64,000 nucleotides of DNA from Sipunculus nudus (taxonomy: Eukaryota > Annelida > Sipuncula > Golfingiida > Sipunculidae), in NCBI GenBank assembly GCA_026874595.1, contig CM049306.1:93051642-93115641 (forward strand), in the 5' to 3' direction. How positions within the stretch are numbered: the stretch's first letter is position 1; every line of letters begins with the position of its first letter. Below the pieces are notes generated by a model. The model saw only the letters and a program-made list of their open reading frames with translations, did not search any database and had not been told where the DNA came from. This document shows positions 12,220 through 25,600 of this stretch, piece by piece. Both the position numbers and the translations under genes were made by a program.

Positions 12220-12420
12220 GGGGGGGGGGGGGAAGTTTGAGGGTCGATCGAACCCCCCCCCCTTTGCTCTCTTCAAACGACTTTTTTTCAGACAATTATT
12301 ATGCCTGACAACCGTTGTACACTCCCTGCAAAATATTTGGGAGTTGTAGGGGATCATGTCTCCTCCATGCACTTTGCCTTCTTAATACATTCGCCATTCG
12401 GGGGGGGGGGGGGGTAAAAA
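12220..12420. repeat. G and C homopolymer runs
   Basis: Runs of G at about 12219-12232 and 12400-12414 and of C at about 12253-12262. Such tracts also occur near 8999, 9750, 25960, 39200, 39285, 40160, 43310, 50255, 59830 and 60985. Confidence 0.8.
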
Positions 12421-12499
12421 TAAGCCATTTGGTGATTAATTAAAGCACAGTGACTTTTAAATCTGCAAACTTATCGCAAAATTTTATGTTATACCGGTC

Positions 12500-12501
<2 letters not shown>

Positions 12502-12551
<50 letters not shown>

Positions 12552-12554
12552 CTT

Positions 12555-12585
<31 letters not shown>

Positions 12586-12592
12586 TATACAG
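12502..12592. repeat. (AT)n microsatellite
   Basis: Interrupted TA repeats with a few ACAT and TTAT breaks. Confidence 0.9.
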
Positions 12593-13003
12593 GGATATCA
12601 GAAATGCGGGGATAAGCGTCTCTGACGCCCGAAATTTCTTACGGGCGCCCGGTTCTGAGGGTCCAAGCGTCGGATGTGGCGCGCCAATTTCTCACTTTAG
12701 GACCATGTATCAATCAATGACCATTACTGGCTGCTTCAAACTTACCTGTCACTGGTGTAAACACCGCGCTGACAACTGAGGCTGACATTCCGCTATAAGC
12801 ATATATTTATATTATGACACGATTTCTTATCATGTAATGAAATGATATTTTCATAAGATATGAAAAAGATTCAATTTTCACAAAACCCTTCAAAATTTGA
12901 CACATATTATCTCCCCTTAGGACGCTCTCAACTCAAATTTTACCCGAGCATTCAGGACTCTTCAAATTTACTTCCCATTGAAATTCATATATTTATATAT
13001 ATA

Positions 13004-13744
13004 TTTACGGAACCTTATAACAACAGATCACGTAATCGTGACCAGCACAAATTTTGTGATGGAGATAAAAAAAAAATCAGATTCTGTAACACTAGGTAGT
13101 GTGAAATGTCTAGGGGGAATGAATATAGAAGTCAGTGGTTTTTTGTTAACAAATAAATATAATTTTTTCTTAAATCAATCCTAACATTACAATACACTAA
13201 ATCAATACAACTACACAGTATAACAAATAAAATGTACAGTTCGAGAGTGTCCGGATCCTAGACTTTGATTTCTTGATACCACCACTGTCACAGCTCAACA
13301 AGTCCTTTAACATAAGTAATCCACGTAAATAGTAATAATCCAAAGGCAAACTGAAGACAGTACGTATTAAATCTGTATAAAATCCGTTGAAGATCTGACA
13401 CCACTGCAATTATTGGTAAAGGTCCCAAATTGACGAGAAAGTATCATTCCTAGTGCTCGCTGGTATATTCCTTACTGCCGGCTCCAAACACAGCCCCTAA
13501 TATTTAGCTTCTCATCCGAAAATTTTGGAAATGGTAAATTCCAAAGAACAATACACACGCACATGAACAGACCTGAAACATCTAGAATAAAAAAAAACGC
13601 TGTGTATCTAAGCTCTAGACCCCATAAGCGAGCAAACGCCCTACAAGCGAGGCTCCCATAGCCACGAACTATGCCTGCGCCACACGAATCAGAATGTCAA
13701 CAGACACAGGTACTACTCCTGCGCACAATAAAACAGACACCTGT

Positions 13745-13748
<4 letters not shown>
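13004..13748 (-). repeat. Solo LTR-like element, copy 2
   Basis: About 745 bases. Read on the minus strand it starts TGTTACAGGTGTC, as copy 1 does, and ends GGTTCCGTAA. An (AT)n tract touches its upper end and another AT tract lies at its lower end. No internal retroelement genes are present. Confidence 0.7.

Positions 13749-13817
<69 letters not shown>
13749..13817. repeat. (AT)n microsatellite at the LTR edge
   Basis: About 34 uninterrupted AT units directly joined to the end of solo LTR copy 2. Confidence 0.95.
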
Positions 13818-13818
<1 letters not shown>

Positions 13819-14022
13819 TGATTGAGAGTTACATTTGTATTTAAGTACGATACTTGTTCATTTTGCCTGAATATAAAACTTTCCCCAGTAAAATCGTTCC
13901 GGCACATTGCCTTGTTACCTCAAAATGGCGAGCATGTTCATATTTTACACCACTTATCGTGCCCGGTATATGAACGAATATTGACAGATACCATTAAATT
14001 CTTACGGGAAAAACACTATTTT

Positions 14023-14062
14023 TCACACACACAAACACACACACACACACACACACATATAT
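14023..14062. repeat. (CA)n microsatellite
   Basis: About 17 CA units with one CAAACA break. Confidence 0.9.
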
Positions 14063-14991
14063 GACATGCCTGGAATGTGAACATGAGCTAAAGGTCAACC
14101 TAGTACCAGATACATGTAATCCAGAAGTATTTACAACTTTTAGTGTAGGAGCTGTAATTAATGTCTGGAAAGAACAAAGGAGAAATTGATACGGACATGG
14201 CGAACCTGTGACAAAAGTCCAAACATTTCTTCGGGTTAATTAATGTCTGACGTGTGTTGCCAAGTAATTCAACAGCCACTGCAGCTGCATGTCATTATGC
14301 AATCATATAAATTAATATGCAGAAATAAGAGCTTTTGATATAAATATTTTGGTTTTAGTATTATATTAACCAATTCTTTAGCGGCCGGGAAATTAAATGA
14401 ATATGAATTAAGTAGAATTATTTGTGGCGCCTTTAACCAGCTTAAAATGTAGTCGAACTCAGTTTACGACAATTTCGATAATGTAGTGTGTCATGCTCTT
14501 GAGTGATAGCAGGCAAGTATAGCCAGGTTGAAAAATTGTTTAAGCCTTATTTCGAGTTGATTATAGAGAAAGTAAGGCTGATGGACAGTCAAAAGTGGGG
14601 GAATCTTGTTTAATAAGTGATAAGGTCGGTTTGATAGGTAACAGGTGGGGAGGGGGGGGGGAATCGGGTTATGGTGCTTGTTATATCGCTCAGCCGGTGA
14701 ACACATTGTGTCAAATGCTAGTTACTTTATTCCAGTGTAATATTATTGCAACATGTCCAAAGTGTTATGTTATTGGAACATGCCCAAAATCTACACACAT
14801 GACGCTCCTACCTCAGGCAGCGTTTATGGGATTTTATCCCACATTTATGACACTTTTTTTTACCATAGATTCCTACCTATTTTATGAAGTACTGCTGTTC
14901 TAGAAACATAGAGTAGATTTGATGAAGAAAACAAACTTTTAATACAGGTATAGTGAAAATCAATTATGTTCAAATGTACTGATGTGTTGAT
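14063..14991. other. 3' flank of gene B
   Basis: AT-rich region after the gene B stop. No clean AATAAA was found within the first hundred bases, so the poly-A site is undefined. A G-run lies near 14645. Confidence 0.5.
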
Positions 14992-15131
14992 TTAAGCATT
15001 TCGTAAAGAGTCGACATATAGAAATTCTGCAACTCGAAATGGAGAAAGCAGTTTGCAGTAGTGCATGCCGGGAAGGTCAACGTTGTTTGTTGAGGTAACG
15101 AAAGTTGGAGACTGCACCTGGACATTGTTAT
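14992..15131 (-). CDS. Gene B exon 8 (stop codon)
   Basis: 140 nt from a gttttcag acceptor to TAA. It encodes [11 protein letters not shown] and then [15 protein letters not shown], ending SLRNA. The frame continues exactly from exon 7, which supports this as the natural C terminus. Its Cys and the one in exon 6 (APIQC) could pair, which is inference. Confidence 0.85.
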
Positions 15132-18100
15132 CTGAAAACAAAATTCATAATGTGCATACTTTGAATGATTTATGAGTTCCGAGAATAACATTAGGGAGTT
15201 TTATAAATCATGAATACAAATTATATGTATACACGTGCAGAGCCATCGTCACTTCTACTCATGTCAAATTCATTTAATTTAACAGCCATTTTTTTGTCTT
15301 TACATCCAAGCCGCATTAATAACTGGTGACAGAATCAAATTAATGTGAATTCTGTGGTTGTTTTTTTCGTGAGTGTTTCATGTGAGTGATATTTGAATTT
15401 AGGGAATTTTTGTGAATTCATAAACTTCGCGAGTAAGATGCAACCAGGATCTACACAGATGAAAAGACAATTTTAGAATGGTATTTCTTAGGTCTATCAA
15501 AAGGTAATTAATGCTACGGCAACAAAAATCAAAAGGTTAAAAATAATATTACCCGTAAAAAAATCCTACATTATTTGCGAATTATAGACAAGAACTTTTA
15601 CTCTTTCGATGTTCCTTCGGGTCCTGGTCAGTTTGTGCGGAATTCGTTCGAATTTTAATGAATAATATGATTCAGCACATATTCTGTATGTCTCGTTCAT
15701 TGAACGCTTGCGGAAAAACAAATTACTTCGTTAATATGGAGCGAACGTTAGTCTTTGGTTTTACCTTGGATATAATTTCAAAAATGTTAAACAAGTGATT
15801 ACCTGTGTACTCAAAGAGTAATTCGGCATCTAACCAATCCTGGGCTGATGACGTCAGTGTATCCTCCAGAAACGAGGCTGTAACAGAACGTCTTTCAAGG
15901 CGCTCTTTCACTATTCGAGGAACTGTGTTGTACACTGTCTGCCACGCCACCTGTCAAAGATTATGTAAACTAAATGCCTACAAACTAAGGAACTGGTGAG
16001 CATGTGTAAACCACAGGTAAAGACTTTATGCAGTCGGGATATTTAAAACTGGTTGATAAATTGGAAGGAACATAACGCTGTTGCCGGGAATCAAGTTCAA
16101 AACAGTACGCCTCTAGTGCTGAGGCACTGTTGGCAAAAGCATAATATCCGCACTATGCGCACTGGGGCTCTAAAAGCACTCCGTTAATATGTTGTAAGAG
16201 ACTGATACAGGCCTTTAAAACCTGTAGCTATCGAATTTATTTACATGCACACGACTTTTTTATAAGGAATTTCTTATAAAAACAAGTAATATTTGGAAAG
16301 TAAGGGCGTGTGAAATATGAACAGGATTTTTATTGAACTGTGACAAATTTCAAAGACACTTAAGACGAGTAATCGCGGCCTTAGTGTCCTAGCAAAACCA
16401 ACCCGGCACTCGAACTTAATAATTACAATTCAGCTGAATCATACATATTATTATGGTTCTTTGCGCGAGTAAACACAGACCACGTGTGTCTGTTAACCGT
16501 AACAAGAATGCGTGACTTGCGGTCTGACCACATGCGCAACCACTTCAAAACAACAAGAAGAAACATGAAGGGAGAAACAAAGAAGAAACAAAAGCCTGGA
16601 AGCTTGTAAAATCTTGATTTGCGATACGATTTGCGTGATACTACCACCAAATGGCGTGCGCACTATGTAAATGTTTGGTGCCACTGATCGCGCCTGATAC
16701 AAGTTTATTTCCACTTGTGTTCATGAGTGAGCAAACGCCTAATAACGAACTATTAGCAAATACTATAATATTTTAAGGAGAACCCTAAATACGTTTTGGA
16801 TATCTTTACTACTGGTATGTGAATATAGGTTCCTTTACAAACGCATTAGTGATGGTGGCTGGACAAATTAGGGAATACTTTCATTTGTTGCACATAACAT
16901 CCTTAATGTATTACCAAATAGATCTCGCAGATTATTAATATTAAGACAAATAAGAGCACTGAGACAACATTAACTTCATTTTATTGTTACCCATACTGTT
17001 ATCTATATTTTTATCTGTAATTTTTTTATCATACCCTGTTAGATTCCCGACACTGAATTGGAGCTGATTCGTTTATCATGTTGCGCCCAAGGCCTCTCTG
17101 CACCGATTCATAACTCTTCATCTTTGCTTCCAACATGGTTGTCGCAAAATTTGTCGTGGTGAGTGGATAGGTCAAGGTCACCACATCCCGGATGTTAACT
17201 CTGTCTTCTACTGACGTAATTTCCGGCTCTCTGCCTGGCAAATCCTCCTCATCTACAGCTTCTACGGTTACCTGGGTAAATGAAAATTTATACATACCTT
17301 CTTTCTAATACAGTAGAACGCCCGCTAACGGCCACGCCTCAATAACGGTCAATACGTCTATTGCGGTCAATTTTCGACAGTTATATTTCATAATAATTTT
17401 GTTGTCAATTACGGTCACTCCTCTATTCCGTATTACAGCCAGGTCTTTCGGTCCCGCAGGCCGGGAAACGCCTCAATTACGGTCAGGGGCAGTGACTCCG
17501 TGACATGGGCTCAACAAATCGATCGGCCAATTCTGACCTCAATATCATTACACAAGTGTCCGCTCTCACATATTCCTCTGTTAATGAGTGCCTGTATAAA
17601 GGTATCCACTCGACCGTGACTGATTTGTTTGACACGTAGCCAGCGTCGCACTCCCTCACTCAGCCTCATTAGTATGCACAAAAGTAAATCATGTGTTCCC
17701 ACCTGCGTGTATGTTTGGGAATCAGTCATGCGAGCCGGATTTTAATCAGGGTGTTTGTCATTTAATTAACGAATGACCACCATCGGGTCCCGATGATTAT
17801 GTCATCAGGAAAACGTTTGGCAACATGTGGATCTTTAACTTTCTTTAATGTCCTTGTGAACACGTACATCAAACGAAAACAGTGCGGCAAACATCGCAAA
17901 TTTACTCATACATTAATAATGAATGCAAAATAAATATTGTTACTTGTATAAAATTTTGCGCATACTCTGTCCCAATCACTTTGACGTGATTGTAAATATT
18001 TTATTTTTTTTATTGATAACAGATATTATACTAATACTCTGTATATACGTTTATTTCTTTTTATTGTAATAAAGATTTGAACTTTGTTTCATGTTACATT

Positions 18101-18655
18101 TTAACCCCCCTATAATGGTCAAGTCCTGTATAAGGGCCACTCCTGTATTAAGGCCCTTTCATCTAGTCCCAATGGTGACCGTAATACGGGCGTTCTACTG
18201 TATTTCTATCTAGTAATGCTGGATTATGGCTACTGCACCGATTATCTGGGGAAAATGTAAGTTTATTAGGTCTGTGGAATATTAGAAAGCCAAATAGTTC
18301 CTTGGTGAAAAAAATTTAGTACAAGTTCCCAGTGCAACACAAAACTGTGAGAAAAAAAAACATTTAGTAAACATACACGTGTATTTATTTATGATTTCAC
18401 TGCACATGACAACTCACGACTTATATTGAACAATATTATGGATAACTGTAATTTATTAAGCGACCTAGCTATATGTTAATTAATGCAGACTGTGTCTACA
18501 TATTGTTTTAAAGAGCATTTTAGGGAGACTTTAATTCCGTTGAATTCCATGAATTCCTCAATATTAAAACTCAACGGATAATTCGGATAACCTACAGTTA
18601 AAAACAGAAATAACAAATGTTACACAAGGTCTATATATAGGTGGATATATATATA

Positions 18656-18725
<70 letters not shown>

Positions 18726-19574
18726 GAGTGTTCCAGCAAACTACATGAACTCTGACCTGTACGTTAATTCGTTCTTCAGCTGATACATTAGCAATCCTGT
18801 ACTGCGTCTCTCTGACCCATGGGCTGGTTGACTCGTCTGGTGTCGTCTCCAACTTCTCACTGTCAATCATCGGCTGAAGATACAAAAATAAAGTTTAACT
18901 ATGAATGCCAATGTGTCAAGATTAACTAGTATCACTAATAAAACGTTGGAAAATTATTTTATAGCATCAATGTTGATACATTTTGTAAAACTTTAATGCC
19001 TAGCACAGAAATTATTTACTCGGTAGGAGCAGTCACAAAAATGATTTGTCTGGTGCCGGGTAGCTGGCGCCCCTGTGACGAACATGTCTATTGGTTCGTC
19101 AAGGGGCCAGATCTGTTTGCTTGCAGTTCAGTCAGTGTGCTGCATTGAATAGAGAAATTAAATTAGGAAACAGTGCTGCCAATGTCTGATTTCCATATGT
19201 AAAATATGACCGAGGCTCTGAGTGAGTTCAAGAGAGTTCAACCATAATTATTTATCCAAACATTATTTTTCAGTCACTAGTTTCATTGAGATAAATTTTG
19301 TCGGTGGGGAACTCGAAGCTTATCAATATGGAGAGTGAATTAGGCTCTCATGGTGCAATCTTACTTGCAGGTACTCTTTGCTTGAGTCGAACCATGTATC
19401 CATCTGACCACGTGATCGTTCTACGTCACCGTCCTCGCTCTGAAAATAAGGAAACACATATATATTTGAAATGTGTCATAAAGGCGCTAATATATTTGAA
19501 AAGTATCTTCGAGACACTAAAAAGTATATACATGTATATATATAATATAATATATATGATATATATTATATATG

Positions 19575-19615
<41 letters not shown>

Positions 19616-22600
19616 AATGTGTGTGTATGTATGTGAAAGTCAACATAAAACTGCTATAGTGACCAGTCCCTCTTACGGTATATGCAATAGTTGCACACTT
19701 GTTTGCTGAGAATATGTGAGGCGACAATCGATAGGAATACGGACGGAAGACGAGCAGGAGCCAATCCTCCACAGGTTAGGACCCTCGCGTAAAATCTCTT
19801 CTGGATAACCCAGTACCACCTCGACCTCCACCTATGACACAGCTAGAGGATAAAACACCCTAGTCCCTCTCCCTGGATATCATGATTCTTCACTCGCACT
19901 TTATATCATGAAATATTTATTTAATTACACGAAAGCAAATTTTGCTCACTCGCCATATTTTTCATAATTTAGGCAAAAAAAATAAGGGTTGGTTCTCAGG
20001 CACTTTTTTTCAGAAATCAATGTGGGCGGGCTATTTTTTTTATTTTTAATTTTTTTTTATATGTTTCGATAAAAATGTCAAATGATAAGGGAAAACATGA
20101 TAATAAAAGCTTTATTATGCTAAACAAGTTGAGACAGTACATAACAAAGGAAATTTTTATCAAAATTTTATGATTTTATCTTCTTGAAAGAAATGTCCGA
20201 GCGGCTGGAGCCCAAAATTGGTAAGTTTCTATTGAAAATCAAAATGAAAATTTTTGATGCGGGGGTTTAAAATTGACGCGGGCGGTGCCTGAGAACCATA
20301 CCTTTTATTTTGTTTTGCCTTAAATTTAATTTTTAAAATTTTATAGACTACTATTTATGACCATTAACACCTACTATAGCTTAAATGTTCCCATTATTAA
20401 GTACATAATGGACACATTATTTATGGACATTTTGAAGAGACTATACATTTTGGGAAAGTACTCAACATACACACTTACACATGCAGTCCTTAATAGCATA
20501 CATAGTCCTATTAATGTTTATGAAGAGGTAGTAATATGGTAACACAGTATATGGACGGTATGACCTGTTCTGGTTGGCTTTTCCATAATACTTGGTGATA
20601 TTAAAAAGAGGAGTGTTTGATTTTTAAATATGTTACACAAAATATCAGCTAAAATGGTCAGTGTTGGTAAGGCATTTTTATCTGTACAGCTTATAGAAGA
20701 CATAATAAAAATGGAGAGTTTTTTTTTTTTTTTTTTTTTTTTGCTTTAATGTTTGAATACAACTTCGTAGCGAGCAGGATGATAATTCCGGCAATCAATA
20801 CTGGTATTTGTACTGCTTCGCTATTATTTTGAGGGGATACAGATTTGGTATATAGTGCTGTCATGGTGATTGAACTGGAACCATTTATATACATTGTGAG
20901 GTATATCGAACATTTTAAAAAGAGAGGTGAGCTGTACACCCCTGGCCAGTGAGGAGAAATGGACGTACCCGGACAGCGTGGATGGATAAGACCAAGTCTG
21001 TGACCCACCCGCTCTCTCAATCAAGCGAACGTAGATATACATGTAATCAAGGAGTTTATATGACCTATAAACTCATTTATGTAATTAATAGTAAAATTTA
21101 AAAAAAAAAGTTTTGTGAGTACGGATAAATAATATGAACAATGAATAATCTCTAGGATACGGAGCCCAGTTGGGGACATGAGAAAAAAAATATTAAAGAA
21201 TATTAAGTCGTAAGCACGACATAAAAACTCGTGCGCGCGACATAATTATCTCGTGCGCACGGTGTTAAAAGTCGTGCGCACGTCATATAGTAATAATTTA
21301 GTCGTGCGCACGATAACGTGACAAGTACCTGGTACTCGCATTAGGATGCTTACTTTAAATAGAGCGGCGTATGCTCAAGAATAATACAGGTTTAATTAAC
21401 ATTCCCTGACAACAAATCTGAACACTTATCGCAGGGTTTTCGTCTCTTATTGTAATTAATATTAATATTATATTATTATTATCATTTTTTTAATATCATA
21501 AGTTTCATTATCATCCTTGCCATCATAAATTTTGCAGTATATGTCCATTTGTCATCATCATCAGCGATCATTATCATCATTATTATCACTAAGCTATGTC
21601 ACCTTCACTCATATATCTTTTCTTTGGCGTTGAAAAGGCATCTTTCGTTCTAAATATTGACAGGTATGAAGGCGGGGCGGGCTGAAGGGGAGGGGCTATC
21701 ACCAGTTTATTTATCCATGTGATCATGTTTTGATATGCATGGGTTTTGAGCTTTTTGTTGCATTTTACCTATAAAGAAACACATGCTGATCTGACAAAAC
21801 ACCTATATATTGCTTACACAGAGATAGTATATCTTGAATCAAAAGCTTTCTTTTCATTTACTATGTCTGAGTTGGAAATAGATACAGGGTGACATTGTTT
21901 AGGCTGAATGTACCTCAGTCATCAATCTTCAGAAATGAATTAACAGATATACTGGGGCTGTCATCTTGCATCATCCCAACGACATCACGGCAACCCTGTA
22001 TAGATGGGCCAGCTCTCTAGGATTGTTAAACCACTGGTTGACTCTTGTGAAATTGCTGTTTAGACACATTTGCCACTATACCAGCGGGGCCACAAATAAA
22101 AGTTTAAAGTTAAACCTATCTCAAAATCAATTTACAATCATAAACTTTATATTAACTGAAAATCAGCGGTTCTCTAAAGTTCAAAAGTATTTTAATTGCT
22201 GTCACTTATGCGGAACAACTCTGCAGTTATTTTCATGATTATATAAATGTAAAATATATACTTATAGCTTAACTAAACAAAACAAAAGATTTCTAGCCGC
22301 AGGGTGTATATGTGCTGAAGCTGTTTAAGACTAATTGTCTAATTGCTTACCTATGTATGTAACTGCGGTCACAGCCACTAAGTATTTATTTCGCTTTCTC
22401 AAAATATTTCACTATAAATGGTAGTCTTAAGGGTTGCTCATTGTGTGTTTATTACATTCAGTTACTCAAGTTTAAATCAGGTGTATATAGCAAATAGCAA
22501 ATAGCTATAGCAAATACATTAATCCTCTCATACGGACATATTCTCTCATATATGAACTAGTGGCCCATGGGCCATGACACTCAGCTGATTTCAAGGAATG

Positions 22601-25600
22601 AACAATGAGCAAAATAACAGCGAGAATGCAAAAAAAAAAAATCATGAATTTTGTATAGAATCCTAAAAAATGGATTTCAGTGGGCTTTTGGACAGATGAC
22701 CACTTCATTTGAAGGTCTCATAAATAGAAAAAAATGAGGAAATAATTGGAAAAATACAGGTAGTGCCACCAGCCTGCAGGAACTGATGAAACACTCCATG
22801 ATCAATATGCATGCAAAGAAGCATGGCAATCAATGCATTAGTTATTCATATACTGGAGCTTTTTTATCACATTTTTAATTATTCAGGGGAGATATATGAG
22901 CCCAAAAACTCGGAGGATAAGGGTAACAGAGACCTAATTTCAGTTTTCCATGAAGACTTTTCATAAACCTCCCTAGATGTCAAGTATCAAGATTCTAGGT
23001 CAAGGGATTACGAATTGCGCCCGGTTAACAGATGGCTTCTTTGAAGGTCTCAAAAATAAAGAAAAAATTCGTAAAAATTGAAAAAAAATACAGGTGGCGC
23101 TACCAGTTTGCAGGAACTTATGGAACCCTCCATGATCAAGATTCATGCAAAAAATCATAGTAGTCAATGCATTAGTTATTCAGATACTTGAGCTTTTGTA
23201 TCATATTTTAAATAAAGCTGATGTGTATTTACGAGCCCAATAGCTCGGAGGATATGGGTAACGGAGACCTAATTTCAAGTTTCCACAGAGACTTTTCATG
23301 GACCTTCCTAGATGTCAAGTATCAAGATTCTAGGTCAAGGGGCCCTGTTAACAGATGACAGCTTCTTTGAAGGTCTCAAAAATAAAGAAAAAATTCGGAC
23401 GGACGGCCGGACGGACGACGGACGGAGGGTGATCGCTATAGCTCAGAAAAAAATCCGAAGTGTTTATTTTCAAAAGATGTAATCAATACAAGTGATTTGG
23501 CATTAATCAGATAGATTCAAGGAGCTGTACATCCCTGGCCAGTGAGGAGAAATGGGCGTACCCGGAGAGCGTGGATGGATAAGACCAAGTCTGAGACCCA
23601 CCCGCTCTCTCAATCAAGCGAACGTAGATTCAATTAAAAGTAAAATAAAAAATAAGTTTTGAGAGTAGAGATAAATAATTGAACAATGAATATGGAAAAG
23701 GGAAGTTGGCGTGCGTGCAGCGTGACAAGTCCACATGGGAACAAACCGGGCTCTCTCCGCAGGCGACCCGGGCTCACACTGCGCAGAATCGGACTTATAT
23801 GAATAACCCTCTAGTTATGGTTTGTGGGCGTCGACACCTGCGGCCAACAACGCACCGGGGCTTCTTAATACAACAAGAGGGTATGTTGCATGTAATGAAA
23901 AGGTAATGTAGTCCATTAAAATATGTTGGTTAAAATTGTTTCAAAGTAGATAACATAAACTTAAGTAATATTTTTTGCAATTTTTGTAAGCATACATATA
24001 TGTATGTGTATTGTTGACAGAAGGTGTTTCCTTGAAATGTATCAAATTTTAGTAGTATTTTAATTTTGCCGGCAGAGTGTAAAGTCGGTGGTGATCTCTG
24101 ATTTAATTCACCACCATCCTAGCCATGGAGAGTGCCTAGATTTATTTATTATAACCTTTTTTTTGCAATCCATTTCAAATGACAAAAAGCTCTATTGATA
24201 AAATATTTTTACCTGTGTATAATACAGCATGAAAGTCCGCGCTGAATCAGCGATCAGTTCCCTGGCCCGCTCCCCACTGACCTCAGGGTCAAGGTCAAGT
24301 TCTAACACTCTCTCAGGCATCGGGCCGGTGGCGAACTGTCCGTGGTTTATTCCGTTTATCACACGAATTGGGTATTTATACTTCTTTGATGGGGTTGTTT
24401 CCATACCTTCCTCTAGTTCACTGTATAATTTATGTAATTAAACGAACAAAATACATTACAGTAATAGGCAATTCTAGTAACCTCCAATGCATTAGGAACA
24501 GTCGTTAATTGTGTTACGGGAGATATATCTGCACCATGTTACTTGAATTTTAATCAATCATTCAGAATTCCACGTCTAAAATCTCAAATTATTGTTAAAG
24601 GTAGTTCAGTATTTTCTTTTTAAACGCCGTGCACGGGCATACGGCTAATCAGCTATACATGTACATGTGTGATACCATTCTACATCGATAGGGACAAGTT
24701 ATCAACAGAATTGGAATATTCGAAGTTGTGTATTGTCCTCTTTACGTATGTATAGCTAGTAATAATGGATTTAAACTTCACTGCTCAGTTTGTAGTTGCT
24801 TTTTATTTCTCTTATAGGGTTTCCCGAGATGTTAAAATGGCAACACATGCATTGTCAAAAACTGTGCAAAAAATGTTTTTAAAGCTTAGTCTCTATTATA
24901 GAACACACAGACCCCGTACGGTGTCCACTCTAACGGATAGTTTTCGACGTACTTTCGTCAAAAAAAAAACCTCGCCGATACAACAAATAGAGTTTTGATT
25001 GCCCATTACTATTACTGGATAAGAAAACATAAGTCTTACCTGAACTGTCTTGCCGGCCGTGGTATGACCAGCAGCCCATCAAGGTCAGCTATAACAGCGA
25101 CTGCTGGCCAAGGAAAAGCGTTGGTATCGTTTGGGTTCAAATCAGCCGCCAGGAGGATTAACCCACAAACGTCGCCTGGTTCTGCTGTGCGCAATTCCTC
25201 CCGAGCGAGAGACCCTGTTATAACATTGCTAGGTATATTGCATGCACGAGTATGCACATTTTATGATATCAAATAACATTGGTTGTTCTAGAAGCTATAC
25301 ATATGTTATTAATACACACCCGTTCATAGATCGTAATTTATAAACATGAGTCATTAACAAATACTTTTCGTAATTATTCTGTGTCATATATTCTAACTTA
25401 TGTTACTTTTATTGAGTGTAAAAAAAAATATTGTTATTAGAAGTTAAAACAATTTTATATGCACTACACTATCTAAGCACTATACAGTAATACAGGGTGT
25501 TGGCCCTACGTATTTTAATCAAAATATGCCAGGTTTCATTAAGCTCCATTAGCGATGTTCAATATATGAGAAACTGCTTATTATTATAAAAGAAGATTCA

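Noticed and set aside
22711-23460. CRISPR array
   Set aside because: Units of about 330 bases without short spacers in a eukaryotic intron.
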